64,000 nt of DNA from CAWHMS01 sp963830495 (GCA_963830495.1 CAWHMS010000002.1:1178001-1242000), one strand, 5' to 3'; positions 24,906 to 32,690 are shown, numbered from the stretch's first letter. The notes: generated by a model from the letters alone, not told the origin. Numbers and translations: made by a program.

Positions 24906-26489
24906 GTGACCAAGCCCGTCGTACTCATCGCCGAAGAGCTCAGCCCCGCCACCGTCGACGCTCTCGGACTCGACTTCGACATCCGTCGTTGCAATGGTGC
25001 CGACCGAGCAGAGCTGCTGCCGGCGATCTCCGACGTCGACGCGATCCTGGTGCGCAGCGCGACCAAGGTCGACGCCGAGGCGCTGGCTGCGGCCCGTCGG
25101 CTCAAGGTGGTCGCCCGTGCTGGCGTCGGGCTCGACAACATCGACGTCAAACAGGCCACCCAAAGCGGCGTCATGGTGGTCAACGCCCCGACGTCGAACA
25201 TCATCAGCGCGGCCGAGCTTGCGGTGGGCCTGCTGCTGGCCGCGGCCCGGCACCTGGCGCCCGCGCACGCGTCGCTCACGAAGGGCGAGTGGAAGCGCAG
25301 CAAGTACACCGGGGTCGAGCTCTACGAGAAGACGGTCGGCATCGTCGGACTCGGCCGCATCGGCGTCCTCGTCGCCCAGCGGTTGTCCGCCTTCGGCATG
25401 AAGGTCGTCGCTTTCGACCCCTACGTGCAGGCGGGCCGGGCCGCGCAGCTGGGCGTGCGGCTGGTGGCGCTCGACGAGCTGTTGGACCAGGCCGACTTCA
25501 TCAGTGTCCACCTGCCGAAGACGCCCGAGACGGTGGGGTTGATCGGTGCGGAGCAGCTCGCCCGGTGCAAGCCCACCGCCATCCTGGTCAACGCCGCGCG
25601 CGGAGGCATCGTCGACGAGCACGCGCTGTACGTGGCGCTCAAGGACGGCCTCATCGCCGGCGCCGGCCTCGACGTCTTCGCGAGTGAGCCGTGCACCGAC
25701 TCGCCGCTGTTCGAGTTCGACAACGTCATCGCCACCCCGCACCTCGGCGCGTCGACCGATGAGGCGCAGGAGAAGGCCGGTGTCGCGGTCGCCAAGTCGG
25801 TACGGCTGGCGCTCAGCGGTGAGCTGGTGCCGGATGCTGTCAATGTCCAGGGTGGCGTGATCGCCGAGGACGTACGCCCCGGCCTGCCGCTGACCGAGAA
25901 GCTCGGCCGGATCTTCACTGCCCTCGCGGGCGAGGTCGCCCAACAGCTCGACGTCGAGGTGCGAGGCGAGATCACCCAGTACGACGTCAGGGTGCTCGAG
26001 CTCGCGGCTCTGAAGGGCGTCTTCACCGACGTCGTCGAAGAGACGGTGTCCTACGTCAACGCGCCGCTGCTGGCGGCCGAGCGCGGCCTCGCCGTACGCC
26101 TCGTGACGGAGCCCGACAGCCCCGACCATCGCAACCTGGTCACTCTGCGCGGCACGCTGGCCGACGGGAGCCAGGTGTCGATCTCCGGCACCCTCATCGG
26201 GATCTCGCAGAAGGAGCGGCTGGTCGAGATCAACGGGTACGACGTCGACCTCGAACCCACCGACCACCTCGCCTTCTTCACCTACGCCGACCGCCCGGGC
26301 ATGGTCGGCACGATCGGCGGCATCCTCGGCGACGCGCAGATCAACATCGCCGGCATGCAGGTGGCCCGGGACCACCAGGGTGGACACGCGCTGGTCGCGC
26401 TGACGGTCGACTCGGCGCTGCCGCACGCGGTGCTCGACGACATCGCCGGCGCCATGGGCGCAGAGCTGGCCCGCGCCGTCGAGCTCTGA
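24906..26489 (+). CDS. serA: D-3-phosphoglycerate dehydrogenase
   Basis: A 527-residue long-form SerA that commits 3-phosphoglycerate to serine synthesis. The Rossmann motif GIVGLGRIGVLVAQRL lies near residue 148, with the catalytic Arg in LVNAARGGIVDE, Glu in FASEPCTDSP and His in ATPHLGAST. An intervening domain of about 140 residues and a C-terminal ACT domain (YADRPGMVGTIGGILGDAQINIAGMQV) provide serine feedback, as in mycobacteria. The GTG at 24906 follows GAGGA; longer in-frame starts upstream would span the small Ser/Cys-rich ORF region. Confidence 0.95.
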   Translation: MTKPVVLIAEELSPATVDALGLDFDIRRCNGADRAELLPAISDVDAILVRSATKVDAEALAAARRLKVVARAGVGLDNIDVKQATQSGVMVVNAPTSNIISAAELAVGLLLAAARHLAPAHASLTKGEWKRSKYTGVELYEKTVGIVGLGRIGVLVAQRLSAFGMKVVAFDPYVQAGRAAQLGVRLVALDELLDQADFISVHLPKTPETVGLIGAEQLARCKPTAILVNAARGGIVDEHALYVALKDGLIAGAGLDVFASEPCTDSPLFEFDNVIATPHLGASTDEAQEKAGVAVAKSVRLALSGELVPDAVNVQGGVIAEDVRPGLPLTEKLGRIFTALAGEVAQQLDVEVRGEITQYDVRVLELAALKGVFTDVVEETVSYVNAPLLAAERGLAVRLVTEPDSPDHRNLVTLRGTLADGSQVSISGTLIGISQKERLVEINGYDVDLEPTDHLAFFTYADRPGMVGTIGGILGDAQINIAGMQVARDHQGGHALVALTVDSALPHAVLDDIAGAMGAELARAVEL

Positions 26490-26521
26490 CCCGCACCCCG
26501 GCCGGGAGGGTTGCTCGTCGG

Positions 26522-27106
26522 TCAGCGCTTGGCGGCGATGAGGACGGCCGCGTCGTCGGCGACCATCACCTCGACGGTCGTGAAGCGCTCGTCGGTCAAC
26601 CACTGCTCGCGCATCGTGTCGACCCGACCGTCGTACGTCGGTGGCCAGGTCGCGCAGGGGGTGAAGTCGTCGAGTACGACGATGCCGCCCGGCTCGAGCA
26701 GGGCTGCCACCAGGTCCGCGCCGGACCGCTTGGCCTCGCGCACGTCGAGAAACAGCAACGCGAAGGGGCTGTGCTCCTGCAGGGCAGACCAGTCTCCGGT
26801 GAGCACCTGAACCCGGTCGTCGCCAGCGAAGAGCTCGGTCACGGCGGCCGCGAGTGACTCGTCGAGCTCGGCGGTCACGACCGAGCTGCCGTCGCGGGCA
26901 GCGCTGGCCAGCCACGCCGCGCCCACCCCGCAGCCGGTGCCGCACTCGCCCAGTCGGCCGCTGCGCGAGGCAGCGAGGGCGGCGAGCAGCCGACCGGTCT
27001 CGAGACGGCTCGACGTGACGAAGCCCTTGCGACGCGACAGATCCAGGGCCTGGCTCACGATCGCGGGCAGCTCCACGGGTGCGCTCACGGTTGCCGAGTC
27101 TCGCAC
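26522..27106 (-). CDS. class I SAM-dependent methyltransferase
   Basis: A 194-residue protein resembling small O-methyltransferases. The SAM-binding motif I is GECGTGCGVGAAWLA (about residues 53-67), motif II ends in VVTAELDES, and a later acidic strand reads ALLFLDVREAK and LLEPGGIVVLDDF. Substrate is unknown. Two GTG starts are possible (27106 and 27088); neither has a convincing ribosome binding site, so the longer is listed. It is convergent with serA and divergent from the leuB leader region. Confidence 0.75.
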   Translation of the reverse strand: MRDSATVSAPVELPAIVSQALDLSRRKGFVTSSRLETGRLLAALAASRSGRLGECGTGCGVGAAWLASAARDGSSVVTAELDESLAAAVTELFAGDDRVQVLTGDWSALQEHSPFALLFLDVREAKRSGADLVAALLEPGGIVVLDDFTPCATWPPTYDGRVDTMREQWLTDERFTTVEVMVADDAAVLIAAKR

Positions 27107-27198
27107 ACCGCCCCGGCCACGTCCTCAGTCTCACCAGGCAAGATTCCTCTGCCATTCCGCGGACCTACGGCGAAATCAGTCGTTAAGTTGGGCAGATC

Positions 27199-27246
27199 AT
27201 GCGGTTCTTCGTAGTAATCCTTGGCAGCCGCGGCGAGGCCTCCTAG
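27199..27246 (+). CDS. candidate branched-chain leader peptide (MRFFVVILGSRGEAS) upstream of leuB-ilvE
   Basis: A 15-codon frame with Phe-Phe-Val-Val-Ile-Leu at residues 3-8, then Gly-Ser-Arg-Gly-Glu-Ala-Ser and TAG. TAAGTT at 27184-27189 is a possible -10, giving an almost leaderless message. The last codons form the left arm of a stem (27228-27238) with 27254-27264. The run of branched-chain codons and the next plausible operon (leuB-ilvE) suggest attenuation by branched-chain amino acids. The distance to leuB (461 bases, with a 46-aa ORF between) weakens the link. Confidence 0.55.
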   Translation: MRFFVVILGSRGEAS

Positions 27247-27297
27247 GCCGACACCTCGCCGCGGAGTCGCTGGCGTTGGCCGACCGCGTTGCCGAGG
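27228..27297 (+). promoter_or_regulatory. mutually exclusive stem-loops after the leuB-region leader
   Basis: Structure A pairs CCGCGGCGAGG (27228-27238) with CCTCGCCGCGG (27254-27264), 11 bp perfect. Structure B pairs the same right arm with CCGCG (27284-27288) and CGAGG (27293-27297). A ribosome on the leader would block A and allow B. No T-tract follows either; a C-rich, G-poor stretch at about 27421-27460 could be a Rho-loading site. In 27107-27476 I see only these elements and the leader. Confidence 0.45.
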
Positions 27298-27476
27298 ACC
27301 GCATCTCTCGATCAGACCCGCGATCTCTCGCCGCTCCCGTCATGATGACGCGCGATCCCCGTCTCATAGACGTGACTGTCACCCCACGACGCGGTTCGGA
27401 ACAAGCCCGTGTCGTGCCGATGACCACCCTCGACCCCCCGCCCCGCCCGACAGACACGAAAGAGAGCACGCCCACC

Positions 27477-27617
27477 ATGTACGAGATGTATCCCGAGTGG
27501 GGGCCCGCCCACTGGGACGACGAGCACCCCGCCAACCCTGCCAACTGGACCGCAGAGCCGGTGCAGACTGCCCTGGACCGCCGCGACAACGGCGGCGAGC
27601 GCCCCGACGACAACTGA
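27477..27617 (+). CDS. small acidic protein, 46 aa
   Basis: A 46-residue frame beginning MYEMYPEWGPAHWDDEHPAN, rich in Trp, Pro and acidic residues, and ending GGERPDDN. It starts at ATG 27477 after a weak AGAGAG. The aromatic, Trp-rich composition is unlike random high-GC sequence and suggests a real gene. No known family comes to mind. It lies between the leader-like region and leuB on the same strand and may be cotranscribed. Confidence 0.5.
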   Translation: MYEMYPEWGPAHWDDEHPANPANWTAEPVQTALDRRDNGGERPDDN

Positions 27618-27706
27618 GCTGAGCCCGGCGCGGTCGCCGACCTGGATCACGGACAGTGGCCGAGACGACTGGCCGCGGCCTCGCGGGCGCTTCCTAGGAT
27701 GGCGCC

Positions 27707-28756
27707 ATGACGCGGACGATCAGGCTGGCCGTGATCCCCGGCGACGGTATCGGTCCGGAGGTGACGGCCGAGGCGCTCAAGGTGCTCGACGTCGTCGCCC
27801 CGGCGCACGGAGTCAACTTCGACCGGACGGAGTACGACCTCGGTGCTCAGCGCTGGCACGCCACCGGTGAGGTGCTCCCAGACGCGGTGCTGGATGAGAT
27901 CCGCGGCCACGACAGCATCCTGCTCGGCGCCGTCGGTGGGCGCCCGGGCGATCCATCGATGCCGGCCGGCCTGCTCGAACGGGGTCTGCTGCTCCGGCTG
28001 CGCTTCGAGCTCGACCACTACGTCAACCTGCGGCCGGCCCGGGTGTACCCGGGGGTGCCGACGCCGCTGGCCGATCCTGGTGACGTGGACTTCCTCGTGG
28101 TACGGGAGGGCACCGAGGGGCCGTACGTCGGCAACGGTGGCCGGTTGCGCGCCGGTACGGCGGCCGAGGTGGCCACGGAGGTCTCGGTCAACACGGCATA
28201 CGGCGTCGAACGCGTCGTGCGTGACGCGTTCGCCCGTGCCGAGCGCCGGCGCGGACGGCTCACCTGGGTGCACAAGACCAACGTGCTCGTGCACGCCGGG
28301 TCGCTGTGGAGCCGGATCGTCTCCGCTGTCGCGGCCGAGCACCCCGACGTCGTCGTCGACTACCTGCACGTCGACGCCGCCATGATCATGCTGACGGTCG
28401 ACCCGGCCCGCTTCGACGTGGTCGTCACCGACAACCTGTTCGGCGACATCGTCACCGACCTCGCTGGCGCGGTCACCGGAGGCATCGGGCTCGCCGCCAG
28501 TGCCAACATCAACCCCGATCGGTCGACGCCGAGCATGTTCGAGCCGGTGCACGGCTCGGCGCCCGACATCGCCGGGCAACACAAGGCCGACCCGACCGCC
28601 GCGATCCTCAGCACCGCCCTGATGCTCGACCACCTCGGCATGGCTGAGGCAGCTGCGGCCGTCGACGCGGCAGTTGCTGCCGACGTCACCGCTCACACGG
28701 GTCGCGCCCGACCCACTCAGGCGATCGGCGACAGCATCGCGACCCGACTGAGCTAG
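27707..28756 (+). CDS. leuB: 3-isopropylmalate dehydrogenase
   Basis: A 349-residue NAD-dependent beta-decarboxylating dehydrogenase of leucine synthesis. Motifs: IPGDGIGPEV near the start, the substrate Arg-bearing LLLRLRFELDHYVNLRPARVYPGV, VREGTEGPYVGNGG, the Lys in HKTNVLVHAGSLW, the metal Asp residues around VTDNLFGDIVTDLAG, and EPVHGSAPDIAGQHKADPTA. Length matches the actinobacterial short form. It is followed 17 bases later by ilvE, probably in the same transcript. Its citramalate-pathway role (3-methylmalate to 2-oxobutyrate) is plausible because cimA is next door. Confidence 0.95.
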   Translation: MTRTIRLAVIPGDGIGPEVTAEALKVLDVVAPAHGVNFDRTEYDLGAQRWHATGEVLPDAVLDEIRGHDSILLGAVGGRPGDPSMPAGLLERGLLLRLRFELDHYVNLRPARVYPGVPTPLADPGDVDFLVVREGTEGPYVGNGGRLRAGTAAEVATEVSVNTAYGVERVVRDAFARAERRRGRLTWVHKTNVLVHAGSLWSRIVSAVAAEHPDVVVDYLHVDAAMIMLTVDPARFDVVVTDNLFGDIVTDLAGAVTGGIGLAASANINPDRSTPSMFEPVHGSAPDIAGQHKADPTAAILSTALMLDHLGMAEAAAAVDAAVAADVTAHTGRARPTQAIGDSIATRLS

Positions 28757-28773
28757 TCGGCTACCGTGCTGCC

Positions 28774-29859
28774 ATGAGCGCCACGCCCATCCGGGTCGAC
28801 CCGACCGCGACTCCCACCGACGACAGCCGGCGCGCGGAGATCCTCGCGGACCCCGGTTTCGGGGTGCATTTCACCGACCACATGTTCCTCTCCACCTGGA
28901 CACCGGAACGCAGCTGGCACGACGCCAAGGTCACTGCCTACGGGCCGTTCACTGTCGACCCCGCCAGCGCAGTGCTCCACTACGCGCAGGAGATCTTCGA
29001 GGGCCTCAAGGCCTACCGGCACGCCGACGGGACCATCTGGACCTTCCGGCCGGAGCTCAACGCCGCCCGCATGCGCAGGTCCGCCCACCGACTGGCACTC
29101 CCCGAGCTGCCCGAAGCCGACTTCCTGGCGGCCATCGAGGCGCTGGTCACCGCCGACGCCGCCTGGGTGCCGTCCGGGGGTGAGGCGTCGCTCTACCTGC
29201 GGCCGTTCATGTTCGCCTCGGAGGTGTTCCTCGGCGTACGGCCGGCCAAGCAGGTCACGTTCGCCGTCATCGCATCACCCGCCGGCGCTTACTTCGGCGG
29301 CGGCATCAAGCCGGTGACGCTGTGGCTGGCAGAGGACCACGCACGCGCGGCTCCGGGCGGCACTGGCGCCGCCAAGTGCGGCGGCAACTACGCCGCAAGC
29401 CTGCTGCCTCAGCAGGAGGCGATCGCGAACGGCTGCGACCAGGTGGTGTTCCTCGACGCGGTCAACCACAGCGCGATCGAGGAGCTCGGCGGCATGAACA
29501 TCTTCCTGGTGTACGCCGACGGCACCATCGCCACGCCGGAGCTCACCGGCTCGATCCTCGAAGGGGTCACGCGGGCGTCGGTCATGGAGCTAGCGGAGCA
29601 GCTCGGGCACAAGGTCGACGAGCGCCGGGTCACGATCGACGAATGGCGTGACGGGGTCGCCAGCGGTGACGTCGTGGAGGTGTTCGCCTGCGGGACGGCC
29701 GCGGTCATCACCCCCATCGGCACGCTCAAGTGGCGAGGCGGTGAGGTGACCGCGTCGAGCACCGAGGCGCCGATCGCCCTGGAGATCCGGTCTCGACTGC
29801 TCGACATCCAGTACGGGCGGGCGGACGACACCCACAGGTGGATGCGGCGGCTCGTCTGA
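28774..29859 (+). CDS. ilvE: branched-chain amino acid aminotransferase
   Basis: A 361-residue class IV PLP aminotransferase performing the last step of Leu, Ile and Val synthesis. Family motifs: VLHYAQEIFEGLKAYRHADG, RPFMFASE, the PLP lysine in GAAKCGGNYAASLLPQQEA, IEELGGMNIFLVYADG, and the cofactor phosphate loop EVFACGTAAVITPIG. Length is standard for actinobacterial IlvE. The gene is 17 bases downstream of leuB and is followed by the hairpin-rich leader of cimA, so the three genes may be partly cotranscribed with an internal regulatory point. Confidence 0.95.
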   Translation: MSATPIRVDPTATPTDDSRRAEILADPGFGVHFTDHMFLSTWTPERSWHDAKVTAYGPFTVDPASAVLHYAQEIFEGLKAYRHADGTIWTFRPELNAARMRRSAHRLALPELPEADFLAAIEALVTADAAWVPSGGEASLYLRPFMFASEVFLGVRPAKQVTFAVIASPAGAYFGGGIKPVTLWLAEDHARAAPGGTGAAKCGGNYAASLLPQQEAIANGCDQVVFLDAVNHSAIEELGGMNIFLVYADGTIATPELTGSILEGVTRASVMELAEQLGHKVDERRVTIDEWRDGVASGDVVEVFACGTAAVITPIGTLKWRGGEVTASSTEAPIALEIRSRLLDIQYGRADDTHRWMRRLV

Positions 29860-29919
29860 GTCCGAGCACTGAGCACGACGTCCACGTTGCGGACCGACGT
29901 ATGCCACACTGGTCGGGTG

Positions 29920-29943
29920 ATGGCAGCCCGCATCATTCCCTAG
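29920..29943 (+). CDS. cimA leader peptide (MAARIIP)
   Basis: A seven-codon frame with consecutive Ile codons ATC ATT (29932-29937); an in-frame GTG at 29917 could add one residue. Its TAG overlaps the first base pairs of a perfect hairpin, which is followed by a terminator. The downstream gene makes the isoleucine precursor citramalate, so an isoleucine-reading leader is a logical match. Too short for homology evidence. Confidence 0.55.
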   Translation: MAARIIP

Positions 29944-29967
29944 CGCGCCAGCAGTCCCTGGCGCGCT
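29942..29967 (+). promoter_or_regulatory. leader hairpin 1 upstream of cimA
   Basis: Perfect 10-bp stem AGCGCGCCAG (29942-29951) with CTGGCGCGCT (29958-29967), six-base loop. It begins inside the stop codon of the MAARIIP frame, so a terminating ribosome would disrupt it. It could act as a pause hairpin. Confidence 0.6.
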
Positions 29968-29996
29968 GACCTCTCGTCCCCACGAGAGGTCTTTTT
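29968..29996 (+). terminator. intrinsic terminator/attenuator upstream of cimA
   Basis: Perfect 10-bp stem GACCTCTCGT (29968-29977) with ACGAGAGGTC (29982-29991), CCCC loop, followed by TTTTT (29992-29996). It ends 39 bases before cimA. It may terminate the leuB-ilvE transcript, attenuate cimA, or both. It does not share bases with hairpin 1, so a classical mutually exclusive switch is not evident. Confidence 0.8.
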
Positions 29997-30035
29997 CGTT
30001 TCCGAACCAAGTGTTGAACCACCGCGAGGATCACG

Positions 30036-31613
30036 ATGAGCACAGCCGACTTCGACGTCTACGACACGACGTTGCGCGACGGCGCGCAGCAGGAGGGCCT
30101 CAACCTCTCGGTGGAGGACAAGCTGCACATCGCCCGCCACCTCGATGCGCTCGGCGTCGGCTACATCGAAGGAGGCTGGCCCGGGGCCAACCCCAAGGAC
30201 ACCGAGTTCTTCCGTCGCGCCCAGCACGAGCTGCAGCTCTCGCATGCGACACTTGCGGCGTTCGGCACCACCCGCCGGCCCGGCGCGACGGCGGCCGACG
30301 ACCCGCTGGTAGCGGCGCTCCGGGACTCGGGCGCCACCGTGGTGACTCTGGTGGCCAAGAGCCACGAGCGGCACGTCCGGCTGGCGTTGCGTACGACGCT
30401 TGCCGAGAATCTCGCGATGATCCGCGACACGATCGAGCACCTGCGCGCGCACGGGCAGCGCGTCTTCCTGGACGCGGAGCACTTCTTCGACGGCTACGAT
30501 GCCAGCCGCGACTACGCGCTCGAGGTGCTGCGTACGGCCGCCGCAGCTGGCGCGGAGGTGGTCGCGTTGTGCGACACGAACGGTGGCATGCTGCCGCACC
30601 AGGTCGCCGAGGTGGTGCACGACGTGGTGAGCTCGACCGGCGTACGCGCCGGGATCCACTGCCACAACGACACCGGTTGTGCCGTGGCCAACACGTTGGC
30701 GGCGGTCGACGCCGGTGCCTCGCACGTGCAGGGCACGGTGAACGGCTATGGCGAGCGCACCGGCAACGCGGACCTGGTCGCGGTGGTGGCCAACCTGGAG
30801 CTGAAGCGGCAGCGCCCGGTGTTGCCTGCGGGGCGGTTGGCGGACGCGACCCGGATCGCGCACGCCGTCGCCGAGGTCACCAACGTGCCGCCGTCGTCGC
30901 GGCAGCCCTACGTCGGTGTCAGCGCCTTCACCCACAAGGCCGGCCTGCATGCCAGCGCCATCAAGGTGGACCCAGGTCTCTACCAGCACGTCGACCCACT
31001 CGTCGTCGGCAACGACATGCGGCTCCTCGTCTCGGAGATGGCGGGTCGCGCCTCGATCGAGCTCAAGGGGCGGCAGCTCGGCTTCGACCTGGGTGCCGAC
31101 CGGGAACTGCTGAGCCGGGTGGCGGACCGGGTCAAGGAGCTGGAGCGGAGCGGCTTCACCTTCGAGGCCGCGGACGCCTCGTTCGAGCTGCTGCTGGTCG
31201 AGATGGTCGAGGGGAGCCGGCCGGCGTACTTCGACGTGGAGGGGTGGCGGGTCATCACCGAGTCGAGACCCGGCGGCGAGGCGGTCTCCGAGGCGACGGT
31301 CAAGCTGCGTGCCGGCGGCGACCGCATCGTGGTGACGGGAGAAGGCAACGGTCCGGTCAACGCCCTGGACGCCGCCCTGCGACTGGCGATCGGCCAGGCG
31401 TTTCCAGAGGTGGCCAAGTTCGAGCTGATCGACTACAAGGTGCGCATCCTCGACCAGGGACACGGCTCCGACGCCGTGATCCGGGTGCTGATCGAGACCG
31501 CCGACGAGACCAGCTCCTGGGTCACCGTCGGGGTGGGACACAACATCGTGGAGGCGAGCTGGCGGGCGCTGGTCGACGCCGTGACCTTCGGGCTGCGCCG
31601 AGCCGGCGTCTGA
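30036..31613 (+). CDS. cimA: citramalate synthase (CimA-type)
   Basis: A 525-residue HMGL-like acyltransferase. The N-terminus FDVYDTTLRDGAQQEGLNLSVEDK and the metal-binding HCHNDTGCAVANTL belong to the isopropylmalate/homocitrate/citramalate synthase family, and GGWPGANPKDTEFF is characteristic of the citramalate branch. The C-terminal LeuA-type allosteric dimer domain (residues about 380-520, ending TSSWVTVGVGHNIVEASW) would bind isoleucine. It condenses pyruvate and acetyl-CoA, giving isoleucine without threonine deaminase. The ATG follows GCGAGGA and lies behind the isoleucine leader and terminator. Confidence 0.9.
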   Translation: MSTADFDVYDTTLRDGAQQEGLNLSVEDKLHIARHLDALGVGYIEGGWPGANPKDTEFFRRAQHELQLSHATLAAFGTTRRPGATAADDPLVAALRDSGATVVTLVAKSHERHVRLALRTTLAENLAMIRDTIEHLRAHGQRVFLDAEHFFDGYDASRDYALEVLRTAAAAGAEVVALCDTNGGMLPHQVAEVVHDVVSSTGVRAGIHCHNDTGCAVANTLAAVDAGASHVQGTVNGYGERTGNADLVAVVANLELKRQRPVLPAGRLADATRIAHAVAEVTNVPPSSRQPYVGVSAFTHKAGLHASAIKVDPGLYQHVDPLVVGNDMRLLVSEMAGRASIELKGRQLGFDLGADRELLSRVADRVKELERSGFTFEAADASFELLLVEMVEGSRPAYFDVEGWRVITESRPGGEAVSEATVKLRAGGDRIVVTGEGNGPVNALDAALRLAIGQAFPEVAKFELIDYKVRILDQGHGSDAVIRVLIETADETSSWVTVGVGHNIVEASWRALVDAVTFGLRRAGV

Positions 31614-31620
31614 TCCACGG

Positions 31621-31668
31621 CCCCTTGTGGCTGGAGCTTCTCACCCCCTCCGCGTGAATCCTTTCAGC
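31621..31668 (+). terminator. imperfect hairpin after cimA
   Basis: An imperfect inverted repeat around GGCTG...TCAC and GTGA...CAGCC separates cimA from the VOC gene. The stem has internal mismatches and no T-tract, so it is a weak terminator candidate only. Confidence 0.3.
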
Positions 31669-31698
31669 CATAGCCAGGGCGCGTGGCAGGATGGCCGG

Positions 31699-32103
31699 AT
31701 GCCGCTGAGGACGACGAAGCACTGGTTCGGGGTCGTGCTGGACTCCCCGGATGCCCGCGAGCTTGGCCACTTCTATGAGCGGCTGCTCGGCTGGCGGATC
31801 TTCGGAGAGACCGACGAGTGGGTGACGCTCGCGCCGTCAGCCGAGGCAGGCTACAACCTTGCCTTCCAGGTCGACCCCAACTACGTGCGCCCGGTATGGC
31901 CGAGCGAGCCAGGACAGCCGCTGATGATGCTGCATCTCGACCTGGAGGTCGACGACCTGGAGACGGCCGTGGCCCATGCGATCGAGTGCGGCGCGGAGCT
32001 GCCCGACTTCCAGCCGCAGTCGGATGTGCGGGTGATGCTCGATCCTGCCGGTCACCCGTTCTGCCTCTACCTCGACAGGGACGAGGACGACGACGACGGC
32101 TGA
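31699..32103 (+). CDS. VOC-superfamily (glyoxalase-like) protein
   Basis: A 134-residue vicinal-oxygen-chelate protein with paired beta-alpha-beta-beta-beta modules. The first reads KHWFGVVLDSPDARELGHFYERLLGWRI, the second MLHLDLEVDDLETAVAHAIECGA, ending VMLDPAGHPFCLYLDRDED. Actinobacteria carry many such proteins, acting in antibiotic binding, isomerisation or unknown roles. The start is ATG 31699; a longer frame upstream lacks a signal. Its 3' end overlaps the convergent kinase gene by 37 bases. Confidence 0.8.
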   Translation: MPLRTTKHWFGVVLDSPDARELGHFYERLLGWRIFGETDEWVTLAPSAEAGYNLAFQVDPNYVRPVWPSEPGQPLMMLHLDLEVDDLETAVAHAIECGAELPDFQPQSDVRVMLDPAGHPFCLYLDRDEDDDDG

Positions 32104-32690
32104 GCCGCATCCGGCTGAGCCGCATCCGGCTGAGCCGGGCGAGGCGGTGGCGTCAGGGTTGCGATCCAGCGATCCAGGTCGCGCGGTGACGTGAACAGCA
32201 GCACTGCCGGACCGTCTGGCTGTGCCTGCCATCGATGCAGCCGCTCGCGCTTGGAGCGGAACGACCGGAAGTGCCAGGCGATGATCGAGTCCGACGACAG
32301 CGCCTGCCGCAGCGTCTCGGTGTTGCCGTTGCAGACCGGTCTCCGGTCGAGCACCCGGATCGCCGTACGTCGAATCAGCCGCCCCAGGGAGCGCCATCTC
32401 GGGTAGTCCAGGCCCACGATCAGCTGCGCGCGTGCCATCGCGATGTCCAGCCACACGCCGTACGCGGTGTCCAGGATCCACGAGTCACCTGCGCAGACCT
32501 CGGAGAAGCGGCGGCGCTGCTCCTCGACCTCGACCTGCTCCCAGCCGGGCAGCCAGGTGAGGTCGTCGACCGAGGTCAGCGGCAGCCCGGAGGCGGCGGC
32601 GATCCTCGCGGCCGCGGTGGACTTGCCGGAGCCGGTGACGCCGTACACGATGACGCGGGCAGGCACGACCGATCGGTCAGCAGCGGGCAT
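32067..32690 (-). CDS. P-loop NTPase, adenylate kinase/FlaR-like
   Basis: A 207-residue small P-loop protein related to the FlaR/topology-modulation or adenylate-kinase-like group. The Walker A motif is GVTGSGKST at about residues 17-25. Following strands carry SVDDLTWLPGWEQV and WILDTAYGVWLDIAMARAQLIVGLDYPRW, and an Arg-rich lid is present. Nucleoside or nucleotide phosphorylation is possible; substrate unknown. The C-terminal tail is odd: two AQPDA repeats and a poly-Ser stretch, encoded by sequence antisense to the VOC stop and its 15-base repeat. The kinase fold ends before that tail. Confidence 0.75.
   Translation of the reverse strand: MPAADRSVVPARVIVYGVTGSGKSTAAARIAAASGLPLTSVDDLTWLPGWEQVEVEEQRRRFSEVCAGDSWILDTAYGVWLDIAMARAQLIVGLDYPRWRSLGRLIRRTAIRVLDRRPVCNGNTETLRQALSSDSIIAWHFRSFRSKRERLHRWQAQPDGPAVLLFTSPRDLDRWIATLTPPPRPAQPDAAQPDAAQPSSSSSSLSR
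32101..32137. repeat. 15-base tandem repeat at the overlap of convergent genes
   Basis: Two full and one partial copies of TGAGCCGCATCCGGC, beginning at the VOC stop codon. Each copy supplies another TGA in the VOC frame and one AQPDA unit to the opposing kinase tail. Confidence 0.85.

Noticed and set aside
29942..29996. Classical antiterminator/terminator switch before cimA
   Set aside because: The two stems share no bases and I found no good alternative pairing, so this specific mechanism is not claimed.
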